A stretch of DNA of 64,000 bases from Acinetobacter nosocomialis (GCA_025736915.1 CP107049.1:1178001-1242000); one strand, 5' to 3'. Counted from the stretch's first letter, positions 12,385 through 22,820 are shown. The notes: generated by a model not told the origin, from the letters alone. A program made the numbers and translations.

Positions 12385-13095
12385 TTAACCCGCTTGATCT
12401 AACAACATGTTACGGATGTGACCGATAGCTTTTGTTGGATTCAAACCTTTAGGACATACTGACACACAGTTCATGATACCTTTACAACGGAACAAACTGA
12501 ATGGATCGTCAAGACGAGCCAAACGATCTGCAGTCGCAGTATCACGAGAATCGATAATAAAACGGTATGCATTCAACAATGCTGAAGGACCCAAGAACTT
12601 ATCAGGGTTCCACCAGAATGATGGGCATGAAGTTGAACAACATGCACAAAGAATACATTCATACAAACCATTCAAGTGTTCACGCTCTTCAGGAGACTGT
12701 AAACGCTCTTTAGGTGGAGCTGGTTGGTTATTGATCAAGAATGGCTGAATTTTGTCATATTGATCATAGAATTGGTTCATATCAACAACCAAATCTTTAA
12801 TAACCGGCAAACCTGGCAATGGACGAATTACAATTTTCTCAGGTAGGTCGTTTAAATTCCATAAACAAGCCAAACCATTTTTACCATTGATGTTCACACC
12901 ATCCGAACCACAAATACCTTCACGGCATGAACGGCGGAATGTTAACGTTTCATCTTGAACTTTCAAAGCAAGTAATGCATCAAGCAACATACGGTGCTTA
13001 TCAGTCAATTCAAGTTTGAAAGTTTGCATGTACGGCGCTTTATCCTTATCAGGATCATAGCGGTAGATTTCGAATGTACGAGTACCTCTACTCAT
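12385..13095 (-). CDS. sdhB: Succinate dehydrogenase iron-sulfur subunit
   Basis: A 236-residue electron-transfer subunit of complex II. The ferredoxin-like domain carries the [2Fe-2S] ligands in CREGICGSDG and the later LAC. The C-terminal half carries the [4Fe-4S] and [3Fe-4S] ligands in CILCACCSTSCPSFWW and CKGIMNCVSVCPKGLNP. All clusters appear complete. A good ribosome-binding site (GGGAGTATAAAG) precedes the ATG, 14 nt after sdhA. It is the last gene of sdhCDAB and is followed by the terminator at 12341-12367. Confidence 0.97.
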   Translation of the reverse strand: MSRGTRTFEIYRYDPDKDKAPYMQTFKLELTDKHRMLLDALLALKVQDETLTFRRSCREGICGSDGVNINGKNGLACLWNLNDLPEKIVIRPLPGLPVIKDLVVDMNQFYDQYDKIQPFLINNQPAPPKERLQSPEEREHLNGLYECILCACCSTSCPSFWWNPDKFLGPSALLNAYRFIIDSRDTATADRLARLDDPFSLFRCKGIMNCVSVCPKGLNPTKAIGHIRNMLLDQAG

Positions 13096-13109
13096 CTTTA
13101 TACTCCCGA

Positions 13110-14945
13110 TTAGAATGTACGTGGTGCTGGTGGAATTGGATCAACAGTTAACGGTTTGAAGCGCACTGGCTTATATTCCAAACGGTTATCTGATGAATAC
13201 CATAAAGTATGTTTCATCCACTCATCATCACGGCGACCGTATGAATAAGTTGGGTGATCAGCTGGTAATTCATAGTCAACTACCGTATGCGCACCACGAC
13301 ATTCTTTACGCGCAGCAGCTGAAATTAATGTAGCTTTTGCAACTTCATATAAGTTTTCAACTTCAAGCGCTTCAACACGTGCAGTGTTAAATACTTTAGA
13401 TTTATCTTTCAAGTGAATGTTGCGCACGCGTGGTTCAAGAGCAAGAATCTCTTTAACACCTTTATCAAGCAATGCTTGGGTACGGAATACACCAGCGTGA
13501 TCTTGAACGATATCACGAATTGCGTCAGCAACTTCTTGTGCATTTTCGCCAGAAGTTGATTCATCTAACTTACGTACGCGATCTAAAGTTTGCTCTAATA
13601 CGTTTGTTGGAAGTGGCGCATATTCATCACCATGATGCTTAGTTACGTAATCGATAATGTGCTCACCAGCAGCTTTACCAAATACAACCAAGTCAAGAAG
13701 TGAGTTAGTACCTAAACGGTTTGCACCATGTACTGATACGCAAGAACATTCACCAATTGCATAGAAACCTTTTACAGGTTTAGTGTAGTTGTCTGTACCA
13801 GGCTCTGGTAAGCACACTTGACCATGCATATTCGTAGGAATACCACCCATTTGATAATGGATTGTTGGTACTACTGGAATTGGTTCTTTAGTAATGTCTA
13901 CGTTTGCGAATTTTTTACCGATCTCAAATACAGATGGTAAACGCTTCATGATTGTGTCAGCGCCTAAGTGAGTCATATCAAGTAAGATATAATCACCTTT
14001 TGGACCACAACCACGACCTTCTTTAATTTCTTGGTCCATAGAGCGTGATACGAAGTCACGTGGAGCCAAATCTTTTAAAGTCGGTGCATAACGTTCCATG
14101 AACGGTTCGCCGTCTTTGTTGCGAAGGATCGCACCTTCACCACGACAACCTTCAGTTAACAATACGCCTGCGCCCGCAACACCCGTAGGGTGGAATTGCC
14201 AGAATTCCATATCTTGTAATGGAATACCAGCACGAGCAGCCATACCAAGACCGTCACCAGTGTTGATATAAGCATTTGTTGATGCACGGTAAACACGACC
14301 AGCACCACCAGTCGCAAACAATGTTGCTTTTGCTTGGAATACTGCGATGTTACCAGTTTCTTGGTCAATTGCAGTTACACCAAGTACATCACCTGCTTCG
14401 TTACGGATCAAATCAAGAGCGATCCATTCAACGAAGAATTGAGTACCCATTTTCACGTTGCTTTGATAAAGCGTGTGCAATAATGCGTGACCAGTACGGT
14501 CAGCAGCAGCACAAGCACGTGGAACTGGTTTATCACCATAGTTCGCAGAGTGACCACCGAACGGACGTTGGTAAATTGTACCATCAGCGTTACGGTCAAA
14601 CGGCATACCCATGTGTTCAAGTTCATACACAACTTTTGGCGCTTCACGACACATAAATTCGATTGCGTCTTGGTCACCTAACCAGTCAGAACCTTTTACT
14701 GTATCGTAAAAGTGGAAATGCCAGTTATCTTCTTGCATGTTCCCTAACGACGCACCGATACCGCCTTGAGCAGCAACTGTATGTGAACGTGTTGGGAAAA
14801 CTTTAGTAAGTACTGCAACTTTCAAACCTGCTTGAGCAAGTTGGTAAGATGCACGCATACCAGAACCACCACCACCAACGATAACTGCATCGAAAGTGAG
14901 GTTTTGAATATTTGAATAATCTTCTTTAGGGGTTATCGCGCCCAT
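13110..14945 (-). CDS. sdhA: Succinate dehydrogenase flavoprotein subunit
   Basis: A 611-residue FAD subunit that oxidises succinate to fumarate. It shows the dinucleotide motif VIVGGGGSGMRAS near residue 22 and the covalent-FAD region RSHTVAAQGGIGASLGN. Catalytic-domain motifs include HPTGVAGAGVLLTEGCRGEGA and GANRLGTNSLLDLVVFG. The C-terminal helical domain ends at YKPVRFKPLTVDPIPPAPRTF. AGGAAGATATC precedes the start. It lies 12 nt after sdhD in the sdhCDAB operon and is full length with no frame damage. Confidence 0.97.
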   Translation of the reverse strand: MGAITPKEDYSNIQNLTFDAVIVGGGGSGMRASYQLAQAGLKVAVLTKVFPTRSHTVAAQGGIGASLGNMQEDNWHFHFYDTVKGSDWLGDQDAIEFMCREAPKVVYELEHMGMPFDRNADGTIYQRPFGGHSANYGDKPVPRACAAADRTGHALLHTLYQSNVKMGTQFFVEWIALDLIRNEAGDVLGVTAIDQETGNIAVFQAKATLFATGGAGRVYRASTNAYINTGDGLGMAARAGIPLQDMEFWQFHPTGVAGAGVLLTEGCRGEGAILRNKDGEPFMERYAPTLKDLAPRDFVSRSMDQEIKEGRGCGPKGDYILLDMTHLGADTIMKRLPSVFEIGKKFANVDITKEPIPVVPTIHYQMGGIPTNMHGQVCLPEPGTDNYTKPVKGFYAIGECSCVSVHGANRLGTNSLLDLVVFGKAAGEHIIDYVTKHHGDEYAPLPTNVLEQTLDRVRKLDESTSGENAQEVADAIRDIVQDHAGVFRTQALLDKGVKEILALEPRVRNIHLKDKSKVFNTARVEALEVENLYEVAKATLISAAARKECRGAHTVVDYELPADHPTYSYGRRDDEWMKHTLWYSSDNRLEYKPVRFKPLTVDPIPPAPRTF

Positions 14946-14957
14946 GATATCTTCCTA

Positions 14958-15323
14958 TCAATTCGCCCAGAAAATCTGGATACCCCAGATTGCGTACACA
15001 AACACTGCAATAATGACAGCCGTCGTCAGTACAAGGCGTAAACCTTTCGCTGAAGGACCCATTTGACGAGTAGTGACATAGTCAGTGAAAACCTGCCACA
15101 TACCAATCCATGCGTGTGCGATAAGCGATAAAATTGCCAATAAAGAAAAAATCTTCATTGGTAATGTCATCATGAAACCAGCCCATTGTTGATAGTCAAA
15201 TCCGCCTTTGCAGAGAATCCAACCAAAAAGAACAACAGTATAAGCTGCCAATACCACAGCACTTACACGCTGGATAAACCAATCACGAGAACCTGAACCT
15301 GTTAAACCTGTAGCACTTTTCAT
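14958..15323 (-). CDS. sdhD: Succinate dehydrogenase membrane anchor subunit
   Basis: A 121-residue three-helix membrane subunit that, with SdhC, binds haem b and ubiquinone. Hydrophobic segments lie near residues 17-37, 46-70 and 86-115. The haem-ligand-type His is in LSLIAHAWIGMWQVFTDYV. The start is set at 15323 because its ATG overlaps the sdhC stop (TAATG). An in-frame ATG 15 nt further up lies inside sdhC and would overlap it more. Translational coupling to sdhC is expected. Confidence 0.93.
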   Translation of the reverse strand: MKSATGLTGSGSRDWFIQRVSAVVLAAYTVVLFGWILCKGGFDYQQWAGFMMTLPMKIFSLLAILSLIAHAWIGMWQVFTDYVTTRQMGPSAKGLRLVLTTAVIIAVFVYAIWGIQIFWAN

Positions 15324-15724
15324 TAGAACATAATCCATACAAAGGCTGCGATAATGGCTACCACAGATAAGATCAATGAAATTGTCGCTGCAATACGACC
15401 GCTTTGCAGTTCTTCGGCAAAACCTAGATCTGCAAGCAAATGCTTAACCCCAGCAATAAAGTGGAAAATTAAGCCGGCTACAAATACCCACACGACAAAA
15501 CGTACAAGGATATTTCCAAAAACGACATTTTTAACGTAGTCAAATCCTTCTGGTGAAGATAATGATTTATCTAGAATCCATAAGAGAACTGGTACTAATA
15601 AGAAAACGATGACACCTGATAAACGGTGTAAAATTGATGCAATAGCCACGGGTGAGCGTAAATTTACCGCTAACACCTGACCCATGGACAAATTGACAGG
15701 TCTGTTGCTTTTCACAGCGGGCAT
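15323..15724 (-). CDS. sdhC: Succinate dehydrogenase cytochrome b556 subunit
   Basis: A 133-residue membrane subunit of complex II with three hydrophobic helices. The family signatures are SPVAIASILHRLSGVIVFL near the N-terminus and the haem-ligand region FHFIAGVKHLLADLGF. I use the ATG at 15724 (MPAVKSNRPVNLS). The frame stays open to a TTG at 15769, but that start lacks a Shine-Dalgarno, and the added residues do not resemble SdhC. It is the first gene of sdhCDAB. Its promoter must lie in the long AT-rich region shared with gltA. Confidence 0.92.
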   Translation of the reverse strand: MPAVKSNRPVNLSMGQVLAVNLRSPVAIASILHRLSGVIVFLLVPVLLWILDKSLSSPEGFDYVKNVVFGNILVRFVVWVFVAGLIFHFIAGVKHLLADLGFAEELQSGRIAATISLILSVVAIIAAFVWIMF

Positions 15725-16559
15725 CCTGTAGGTAGAAACTCCGACCGGAGTTTGTTGAATTAATTCCAAGGAAAGCTGGCATTGTTAGGCAAGCACAGCT
15801 CATGCCTAACCTATAAACGACACTGAATTATAAAACGCGAAATATCAAAATACAAACAATCCACTTTGCCTTTTCCGCAAAAACTCATCAAATAAGAATC
15901 ATTCACATAGCCAAACAGCAGTCTTCCCTATCCAAAACTTAAGATAAAACAAAACATGTGCTTGTTTAACCTCATATTTTATAAAAAATATCTTTTCTAC
16001 TGCTTTATTTAAAATAAGTGGGTTTTAGACTAAAGATAAAGTTAATAAATCATCAAGTCTAATCGAAAGCATAAACTAAAATTATTCTTACTTACTAATT
16101 TTGATCATTTTTATTTTTAAAATGGTAACTCTCTATACTTATCTTAAAAGTAATAAAGAGCTACTTGACTCTTAACAGTGAGCAGTATTTTTACAAAAAA
16201 AGCTTTTTAATTTTTCAAACATGATCAACAAGCTATTTTTTAGACAATTAAACTCAAAAAAAGTACAACTTTTGGAATTATCAAATGGTGATAATGAAGC
16301 AATTTTTGAATCGCAATTTAAAATTACAGACTGAGTTTTATGATTTTTTTAAGCCGATTGGCATTTTATGACCACTATGAATTCTTAATTTTTATTTAAA
16401 AATTTGCTTACAATTGTACTCACGCTTCATTTTTTTTCTGCACGTTCTTCTTGAATTGACTTATGATACCATCCCGATGCAGTGATTTTACTGACTTTTT
16501 TGCTCGGGTCTTGATGACTAACTCTCTGTGGGAACGTCATTTTTTATCCATAAGTATAA
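15725..16559. other. Long divergent intergenic region between sdhC and gltA
   Basis: About 835 nt, strongly AT-rich, with no plausible gene on either strand. It must carry the sdhCDAB promoter (leftward) and upstream control sequences for gltA (rightward). I see no strong palindrome or repeat. A Fur-like AAATAAGAATCATTC near 15890 is too degenerate to call. Confidence 0.55.
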
Positions 16560-16587
16560 TTGACAAAATTTCAGTACTCACTAATCT
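16560..16587 (+). promoter_or_regulatory. Candidate gltA promoter
   Basis: A consensus -35 hexamer TTGACA (16560-16565) is followed, after a 16-nt spacer, by TAATCT (16582-16587). This predicts a leader of roughly 85 nt before the gltA ATG at 16678. Confidence 0.55.
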
Positions 16588-16677
16588 TATAGCAAATTTT
16601 GACACCGTCTGATTCGCACATGAGAAAATTAGGATTTCGAGTCAGATAATCATTCACCAGGACAGGAGATCTATTGA

Positions 16678-17952
16678 ATGTCTGAAGCAACTGGCAAAAA
16701 AGCCGTATTACATCTTGATGGCAAAGAAATTGAATTACCAATTTACAGTGGCACATTAGGTCCCGATGTAATCGACGTTAAAGATGTATTGGCCTCAGGT
16801 CACTTTACTTTTGATCCTGGTTTTATGGCGACAGCTTCATGCGAGTCTAAAATCACATTTATCGATGGTGACAAAGGTATTTTATTACACCGCGGTTACC
16901 CGATTGACCAGTTAGCGACTCAAGCAGACTACCTTGAAACTTGTTATTTATTATTAAATGGCGAGTTACCAACTGCTGAACAAAAAGTTGAGTTCGATGC
17001 TAAAGTTCGTGCTCACACTATGGTTCACGATCAAGTTAGTCGTTTCTTCAATGGTTTCCGTCGTGATGCTCACCCTATGGCAATCATGGTTGGTGTAGTT
17101 GGCGCATTATCTGCGTTCTATCACAACAACCTTGACATTGAAGACATCAACCATCGCGAAATTACTGCGATTCGTTTGATTGCTAAAATTCCAACGCTTG
17201 CTGCTTGGAGCTACAAATATACTGTAGGTCAGCCATTCATCTATCCACGTAATGACTTAAATTACGCGGAAAACTTCTTACACATGATGTTTGCGACTCC
17301 TGCAGATCGTGACTACAAAGTAAACCCTGTTCTTGCTCGTGCAATGGATCGTATCTTTACGCTTCACGCTGACCACGAACAAAACGCGTCTACTTCTACA
17401 GTTCGTCTTGCTGGTTCTACTGGTGCGAATCCATATGCATGTATCTCTGCTGGTATCTCTGCACTTTGGGGACCTGCACACGGCGGCGCGAATGAAGCAG
17501 TTCTTAAAATGCTTGATGAAATCGGTAGCGTTGAAAATGTTGCTGAGTTCATGGAAAAAGTTAAACGCAAAGAAGTTAAGCTTATGGGCTTCGGTCACCG
17601 CGTTTACAAAAATTTCGACCCACGCGCTAAAGTTATGAAACAAACTTGTGACGAAGTTCTTGAAGCTTTAGGTATCAATGATCCTCAATTAGCGCTTGCT
17701 ATGGAACTTGAACGTATTGCGTTGAACGACCCGTACTTTGTTGAACGTAAACTTTACCCTAACGTAGACTTCTACTCTGGTATCATCCTTAAAGCGATTG
17801 GTATTCCAACAGAAATGTTTACTGTAATCTTCGCTCTTGCACGTACAGTTGGCTGGATCAGCCACTGGTTAGAAATGCACAGCGGTCCTTACAAAATTGG
17901 TCGTCCACGTCAACTTTACACTGGTGAAGTTCAACGTGACATCAAGCGTTAA
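16678..17952 (+). CDS. gltA: Citrate synthase, hexameric type
   Basis: A 424-residue enzyme that condenses oxaloacetate and acetyl-CoA at the entry to the TCA cycle. The catalytic residues are visible: His268 in [12 protein letters not shown], His307 in [14 protein letters not shown] and Asp364 in [12 protein letters not shown]. The N-terminal beta domain and length mark the NADH-sensitive Gram-negative type. AGGAG at about 16664 precedes the ATG. It is divergent from sdhCDAB and is closed by the terminator at 17975-18003. Confidence 0.97.
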
Positions 17953-17974
17953 TATTCGAACGAACATTAATGTA

Positions 17975-18003
17975 AAAAAGCTGCCTTATGGCAGCTTTTT
18001 TTA
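17975..18003. terminator. Bidirectional terminator between gltA and the DUF1289 gene
   Basis: 11-bp stem AAAAAGCTGCC/GGCAGCTTTTT around TTAT, with T/A tracts on both sides. It lies between the convergent ends of gltA and the DUF1289 gene and can serve both. Confidence 0.88.
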
Positions 18004-18022
18004 TAAATAAGTTTTTTAAAAG

Positions 18023-18508
18023 TTACTCTTCTTCAAACATATTTAACAAGTGATGACTAATACCATCCGCTCTTAACCAAGCCAACTCATAACTTGCTTT
18101 AGCCAAAGCCAAGACACGTCTTTCAAATTCAGCCCATATCTCTTTAACTTGTGCTTGTGAAACCCCTAAACCACTTTCAGATGCAAGATGTTTATTTTTT
18201 TCACATATTTTTAAGGCATGGTAAAGTTTACGACCTTTACTCGCCCCTTCCATTAAACGAACACGCTTGCTTAATATAAAGCCTTCCACATGCTGCAAAT
18301 TCGCCTGTGGCAACATAGGTACCAAAATCTGGTCTAATTGATCATCTAAGCGCTTCCAGACAGCTAAACGCTGCTCTACTGTATAAGTATTCCATTGAAT
18401 CACTTCATGGTTAAAACGGCGACAACCACGACATACCTGATCACCAAAAACTGTTGAACAACGCCCTGCACATGGGGTGAGAGAGAGCGTTCGATGATCA
18501 TTACTCAA
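18023..18508 (-). CDS. DUF1289 domain-containing protein
   Basis: A 161-residue protein whose N-terminus holds the DUF1289 Cys pattern (PCAGRCSTVFGDQVCRGCRRF), a likely small metal-binding knuckle at residues 12-33, followed by EVIQWNTYT. The remaining 120 residues are helical and charged with no recognised domain, so the protein is longer than minimal DUF1289 proteins. Function is unknown. It is divergent from trhO and convergent with gltA. Confidence 0.85.
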   Translation of the reverse strand: MSNDHRTLSLTPCAGRCSTVFGDQVCRGCRRFNHEVIQWNTYTVEQRLAVWKRLDDQLDQILVPMLPQANLQHVEGFILSKRVRLMEGASKGRKLYHALKICEKNKHLASESGLGVSQAQVKEIWAEFERRVLALAKASYELAWLRADGISHHLLNMFEEE

Positions 18509-18619
18509 AACAGACTCCTTAAATAAACCATATACTTTTTATGGTTTTCTCGCTTATTACAAATTTTCGCGCTAAAATACGCGCCTTAAATTTCTATCTT
18601 AATACATTTGGAGTTTTCC

Positions 18620-19552
18620 ATGAACGCTACTGTAGAACAGCTTGCACCTGTAGAACAGCAAGCGACCGCGGGTTGGGTTGTTGCAGCACTATATCAATTT
18701 AAAGAAGTTCAAGATCCTGCTGATCTTCAACAACGTCTTTTAGACTTAGTGAAAACAATTAACCTTTGCGGAACTCTGATTGTAGCAGGTGAAGGAATTA
18801 ATGGTACCGTTGCTGGCGACCGTGAGGCAATTGATAAAATTCATCAATTTTTGTTAAACGAAGGTTTTAACTCTATGGAATATAAAGAGTCCCATAGCTC
18901 AGACAAGCCTTTCCGTAAAATGAAAATTAAGCTTAAAAAAGAAATTGTAACTTTAGGCGTAGAAGTAAAACCTCGTGATTTAGTAGGCCACTATCTTGAC
19001 CCTAAAGAATGGAATGAGCTTCTTGCACGTGATGATGTAATTCTAATCGACACGCGTAACGACTATGAATATAAAGCTGGTACTTTCAAAGGCGCGATCG
19101 ATCCTAAAACAGAAACATTCCGCGAGTTTCCTGAGTACGTTAAAAAAGAGTTAGAACAGCATAAAGACAAGAAAATCGCGATGTTCTGTACAGGCGGTAT
19201 TCGCTGTGAAAAATCGACTTCTTTACTTCTTCAGGAAGGCTTTCAAGAGGTTTACCACCTCAAAGGCGGTATTCTTAAATACTTAGAAGAAACTCCAGCG
19301 GAAGAGAGCCTTTGGGAAGGTGAATGTTTCGTATTTGATGGACGTACTGCTGTAACTCATGGTGTCGAAGAAGGTGCAAACATTAAATGTCATGCTTGTG
19401 GCTGGCCTTTAACTCCTGAAGAGTCTGCTCTACCAAGCTATGAACATGGTGTTTCTTGCGTATATTGCATCGATAAAACGACTGAAAAACAAAAAGCTGG
19501 TTTCCGTATGCGCCAATCACAAATTGCTGCAGCTAAGCGTAAACGCTTATAA
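18620..19552 (+). CDS. trhO: tRNA uridine(34) hydroxylase, rhodanese-like
   Basis: A 310-residue YceA/TrhO protein, which makes 5-hydroxyuridine at the wobble position of tRNA. It has the N-terminal UPF0176 domain with GTLIVAGEGINGTVAG. The central rhodanese domain (about 135-235) has the active-site Cys190 in MFCTGGIRCEKS. The C-terminal Cys cluster (CHACGWPLTPEE...VSCVYC) probably binds zinc. I place the start at the ATG at 18620, which follows TTGGAGTTTTCC. The open frame reaches a TTG at 18608 that is part of that ribosome-binding sequence. It stands alone with its own terminator. Confidence 0.94.
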   Translation: MNATVEQLAPVEQQATAGWVVAALYQFKEVQDPADLQQRLLDLVKTINLCGTLIVAGEGINGTVAGDREAIDKIHQFLLNEGFNSMEYKESHSSDKPFRKMKIKLKKEIVTLGVEVKPRDLVGHYLDPKEWNELLARDDVILIDTRNDYEYKAGTFKGAIDPKTETFREFPEYVKKELEQHKDKKIAMFCTGGIRCEKSTSLLLQEGFQEVYHLKGGILKYLEETPAEESLWEGECFVFDGRTAVTHGVEEGANIKCHACGWPLTPEESALPSYEHGVSCVYCIDKTTEKQKAGFRMRQSQIAAAKRKRL

Positions 19553-19569
19553 AACTGAAAAGTATTTTC

Positions 19570-19602
19570 AAAAGGCATTTAGTTTTCTAAATGCCTTTTT
19601 TA
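19570..19602 (+). terminator. trhO terminator
   Basis: 12-bp stem AAAAGGCATTTA/TAAATGCCTTTT around a 6-nt loop, followed by a T-tract. Confidence 0.88.
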
Positions 19603-19628
19603 TTTCCTCTAACTAAACATTGACAATA

Positions 19629-19653
19629 AAAAACGCCCTAGAAAGGACGTTAT
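19629..19653 (-). terminator. Terminator of the YecA-like gene
   Basis: Stem AACGCCCT/AGGACGTT with one G-U pair on the minus-strand RNA, then a U-run. It lies just 3' of the UPF0149 gene. Confidence 0.65.
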
Positions 19654-19673
19654 TTATTATTTCTTCTAATAAA

Positions 19674-20198
19674 TTAATTTGGAGTATGGTACATCAAATA
19701 TAATTCATTCAAATTATCTGGAATTTCTTCTGCCAGTTCATCCATTAACTGTCCATTGCGACGGAAAGATTCCATCTGTGGATCTTCTTCATCAATTCCA
19801 CTAAAAACCATGATCGGTAAAGTTAAATCAACCAATTGTTCTTCATACTCAGGAGCAAACCATGCTTCTTCGTTTAAGAACATTGCGTCAACAAACCCTA
19901 CACTCCAATCGCCTAGGCTTGATTCAACGTCAGCTTCTTCAACTTCAAATGGAAATTCAATCCCATTTTCATTTGCTAAATCTTGACGAATCGACTCTAG
20001 CCAAACCTTGATTTGTTGAATAATTTCTGCCGGAACCTTTTTCTGGTTACCTTCGAACAATTCATCTAACCAGCGGTCAAACTGAGGGCCTACTGCAATT
20101 GCACACAAAAAACCATGAGTTGCAGCAAAGTCTAGACCATACTCATTGTGGTCTCCATCTAGATATTCACTTAACTGGTCTAAATCTAATGCACTCAT
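19674..20198 (-). CDS. UPF0149 / YecA family protein
   Basis: A 174-residue acidic protein. The opening LDQLSEYLDGDHNEYGLDFAATHGFLCAIAVGP matches the conserved UPF0149 pattern (a short helix pair, then HGFLxA). The family also includes E. coli YgfB and YecA. It lacks the C-terminal SEC-C zinc motif of true YecA, so YgfB-like is the closer description. No enzymatic role is known. It sits downstream of the small acidic PA3496-like gene on the same strand, with a 73-nt gap. Confidence 0.85.
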   Translation of the reverse strand: MSALDLDQLSEYLDGDHNEYGLDFAATHGFLCAIAVGPQFDRWLDELFEGNQKKVPAEIIQQIKVWLESIRQDLANENGIEFPFEVEEADVESSLGDWSVGFVDAMFLNEEAWFAPEYEEQLVDLTLPIMVFSGIDEEDPQMESFRRNGQLMDELAEEIPDNLNELYLMYHTPN

Positions 20199-20271
20199 TG
20201 TGTTACCTGACTTTAAAAAGAAATTGACGATAGCATAGCACTTAAGCCGACGATGCCCTATTTAGTTTTGA

Positions 20272-20478
20272 TCAGTCTTCATCATCAAGATCATCGTCGT
20301 CTAAATCATAATCGAAATCTTTCAACTCACGCTCTAAACGGCGCTGTGCCAATAGATCATCAATTAATCTACGTTTTTCCAACGATTCTTTTGCACTGAT
20401 TTTGCCTGATGACTCATCAAAACCGACATCATCATCATCGCCGTAGTTATCATCTAGTTCAAAATCTGTAGAAGACAC
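20272..20478 (-). CDS. PA3496-family small acidic protein
   Basis: A 68-residue, extremely acidic protein (DDNYGDDDDVGFDE near the N-terminus, DYDLDDDDLDDED at the C-terminus). A basic central helix contains SLEKRRLIDDLLAQRRLERELKDFDYDL. The RR..IDDLLAQRRLERELK core is the signature of small proteins annotated as PA3496-family putative envelope integrity proteins in Pseudomonas and Acinetobacter. No signal peptide is present, so the envelope assignment should be treated cautiously. It is divergent from rpoD. Confidence 0.8.
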   Translation of the reverse strand: MSSTDFELDDNYGDDDDVGFDESSGKISAKESLEKRRLIDDLLAQRRLERELKDFDYDLDDDDLDDED

Positions 20479-20836
20479 TAAAACTACCTCATAATGAAAA
20501 AATGTGAATGGGTCTAGCCGCTATTTATCTTTCTTACTTTTCCTTGTCAAGTTTTATTTATATTTTTTTCATTTAATTGCTCATTTGTACTGTTTTTCAC
20601 CCAAAAAATTGTGTATTTATAAAACACCATAATCTTTCGATAAGGGAAGATTTGTACAAATTTTTCTATGATTTAAACTTGAAAAAAATGATTTTAGCCC
20701 AATATTCAAAAAATAGTCGTGAATTCAAAGATATTTTTTATTTAACGGTCATCGATCAAAGCCAAAACATTTCAAGCAAATTGTGCTATCATGCACGGTT
20801 TTTCACTGCCACAGATTCAACAAAGAGTAAGCAAAG
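20479..20836. promoter_or_regulatory. rpoD upstream region with extended -10 promoter candidate
   Basis: About 360 nt between divergent genes. An extended -10 element TGCTATCAT lies at 20784-20792, about 45 nt before the rpoD ATG, without a good -35, as is usual for extended -10 promoters. An 87-codon open frame across this region overlaps rpoD and has no coding features, so I do not call it a gene. Confidence 0.5.
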
Positions 20837-22723
20837 ATGAGCGATATGCATTCCCCTACTTCTCAAGTAGCGGCTCTGATTAGCCGAGGCAAAGAACAAG
20901 GTTACTTAACTTACGCTGAGGTTAACGATCATCTGCCGGACTCGATTACTGAAAGCGAACAGATTGAAGACATTATTCAGATGCTTCAAGACGTTGGTAT
21001 TCCTGTACACGAGCGTGCACCTGAATCTGACGATACTATGTTCGGTGAGTCAACTGACACAGCAGATGAAGTTGCTGAAGAAGAAGCTGCTGCCGTACTT
21101 GCATCGGTTGAAAATGAGCCTGGACGTACGACAGACCCTGTACGTATGTACATGCGTGAAATGGGTACAGTAGAACTATTAACCCGTGAAGGTGAAATCA
21201 GCATTGCCAAACGTATTGAAGAAGGGATTCGTGATGTCCTGAATTCAATTGCTTACTGGCCAAATGCGGTTGAAGTTGTATTAAAAGAATATAATGATTT
21301 TTTAACTGGCGAACGTCGTCTTGCAGATATTTTATCTGGTTACCTCGATCCTGAAACTGATGAAGATATTCCTGAAGTTTTGGAAGACGTTGAGGAACTT
21401 GAGGAAGAAGACGAATCATCTTCAAAATCAACAAAAGAAGTTAAGCTTGATGATGACGATGAGGAAGAAGAATCTGAAGGTGATGATGACTCTGAAGGTG
21501 ATTCAGGTCCTGACCCAGAAGTTGCAAAAGTTCGTTTTACTGAATTAGAAGCAGCATGGACTCAAACAAAAGCTATTATTGAAAAACATGGCCGTAATAG
21601 CCGTGAAGCAAATGAAGCACTTGAGTCTTTGGCAACTGTATTCATGATGTTTAAATTTACTCCACGTTTATTTGACATCATTTCAGAAATGATTCGTGGA
21701 ACTCACGAACAAATCCGTGCTAATGAACGTGAAATTATGCGTTATGCAGTACGTCGTGGTCGTATGGATCGTACTCAATTCCGTACATCTTTCCCAAAAC
21801 AAGAATCTAATCCAGCTTGGTTAGATGAACAAATTGCTAAAGCTCCTGCTGAAATTAAGGCGCATTTAGAAAAAGTTCGTCCGGATGTTCTAGCATTCCA
21901 GCAAAAGATTGCAGATATTGAGAAAGAACTTAATTTAAGCGTTGCTGAAATTAAAGATATTTCTAAACGTATGGCAATTGGTGAAGCCAAAGCTCGTCGT
22001 GCTAAAAAAGAAATGGTAGAAGCTAACCTTCGTTTGGTAATTTCGATTGCGAAGAAATACACCAACCGTGGTTTACAGTTCCTTGACTTGATTCAAGAAG
22101 GGAACATTGGCTTGATGAAAGCTGTAGACAAGTTTGAATACCGTCGCGGTTATAAATTCTCGACTTATGCAACTTGGTGGATTCGTCAGGCAATTACTCG
22201 TTCTATTGCAGACCAAGCGCGTACAATTCGTATTCCTGTACATATGATTGAAACGATTAACAAGATTAACCGTGTTTCTCGTCAGTTATTGCAGGAAATG
22301 GGCCGTGAACCTACTCCAGAAGAGTTAGGTGAACGTTTGGAAATGGATGAAGTTAAAGTTCGTAAAGTTCTTAAAATTGCTAAAGAACCTATTTCAATGG
22401 AAACTCCAATTGGTGATGATGAAGATTCGCATCTTGGGGACTTTATTGAAGACCAGAACATCACTTCTCCAATTGATGCTGCGACTTCAGAAGGCTTAAA
22501 AGAAGCAACTCGTGAAGTTCTAGAAAACTTAACTGAACGTGAAGCTAAAGTATTGAAAATGCGTTTTGGTATCGATATGCCAACTGACCATACTTTAGAA
22601 GAAGTTGGTAAACAGTTTGATGTAACGCGTGAACGTATTCGTCAAATCGAGGCGAAAGCATTACGTAAATTACGTCACCCTTCTCGTTCTGAACACTTGC
22701 GTTCTTTCTTAGAGAATGACTAA
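20837..22723 (+). CDS. rpoD: RNA polymerase primary sigma factor, sigma-70
   Basis: A 628-residue housekeeping sigma factor. Region 1.1 is at about residues 1-80 and region 1.2 ([22 protein letters not shown]) near 100. A very acidic non-conserved region follows, with [14 protein letters not shown] around 205-220. Region 2 contains [20 protein letters not shown] and [19 protein letters not shown]. Region 3 follows, and region 4.2 has [20 protein letters not shown]. It is full length and stands alone. A palindromic terminator follows at 22777-22802. Confidence 0.98.
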   Translation: MSDMHSPTSQVAALISRGKEQGYLTYAEVNDHLPDSITESEQIEDIIQMLQDVGIPVHERAPESDDTMFGESTDTADEVAEEEAAAVLASVENEPGRTTDPVRMYMREMGTVELLTREGEISIAKRIEEGIRDVLNSIAYWPNAVEVVLKEYNDFLTGERRLADILSGYLDPETDEDIPEVLEDVEELEEEDESSSKSTKEVKLDDDDEEEESEGDDDSEGDSGPDPEVAKVRFTELEAAWTQTKAIIEKHGRNSREANEALESLATVFMMFKFTPRLFDIISEMIRGTHEQIRANEREIMRYAVRRGRMDRTQFRTSFPKQESNPAWLDEQIAKAPAEIKAHLEKVRPDVLAFQQKIADIEKELNLSVAEIKDISKRMAIGEAKARRAKKEMVEANLRLVISIAKKYTNRGLQFLDLIQEGNIGLMKAVDKFEYRRGYKFSTYATWWIRQAITRSIADQARTIRIPVHMIETINKINRVSRQLLQEMGREPTPEELGERLEMDEVKVRKVLKIAKEPISMETPIGDDEDSHLGDFIEDQNITSPIDAATSEGLKEATREVLENLTEREAKVLKMRFGIDMPTDHTLEEVGKQFDVTRERIRQIEAKALRKLRHPSRSEHLRSFLEND

Positions 22724-22776
22724 GTTCTGAAATCTTGAAATTTCGGCACTAGTCCCCATTTAATAGAAAGAGCTAC

Positions 22777-22802
22777 AAACGCCTGCGATGATGCAGGCGT
22801 TT
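22777..22802 (+). terminator. rpoD terminator-like hairpin
   Basis: Perfect 10-bp stem AAACGCCTGC/GCAGGCGTTT around GATGAT. The U-run is short (TTT), so termination may be partial. It lies 18 nt before the DUF493 start and could also affect that leader. Confidence 0.65.
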
Positions 22803-22820
22803 CACATGATGAGGTTACTT

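Noticed and set aside
15885..15910. Fur-box-like sequence upstream of sdhC
   Set aside because: Only a partial match to the 19-bp consensus in a very AT-rich region; chance similarity is likely.
20577..20840. 87-codon frame upstream of rpoD
   Set aside because: It overlaps the rpoD start and promoter, has no protein-like pattern and no Shine-Dalgarno sequence.
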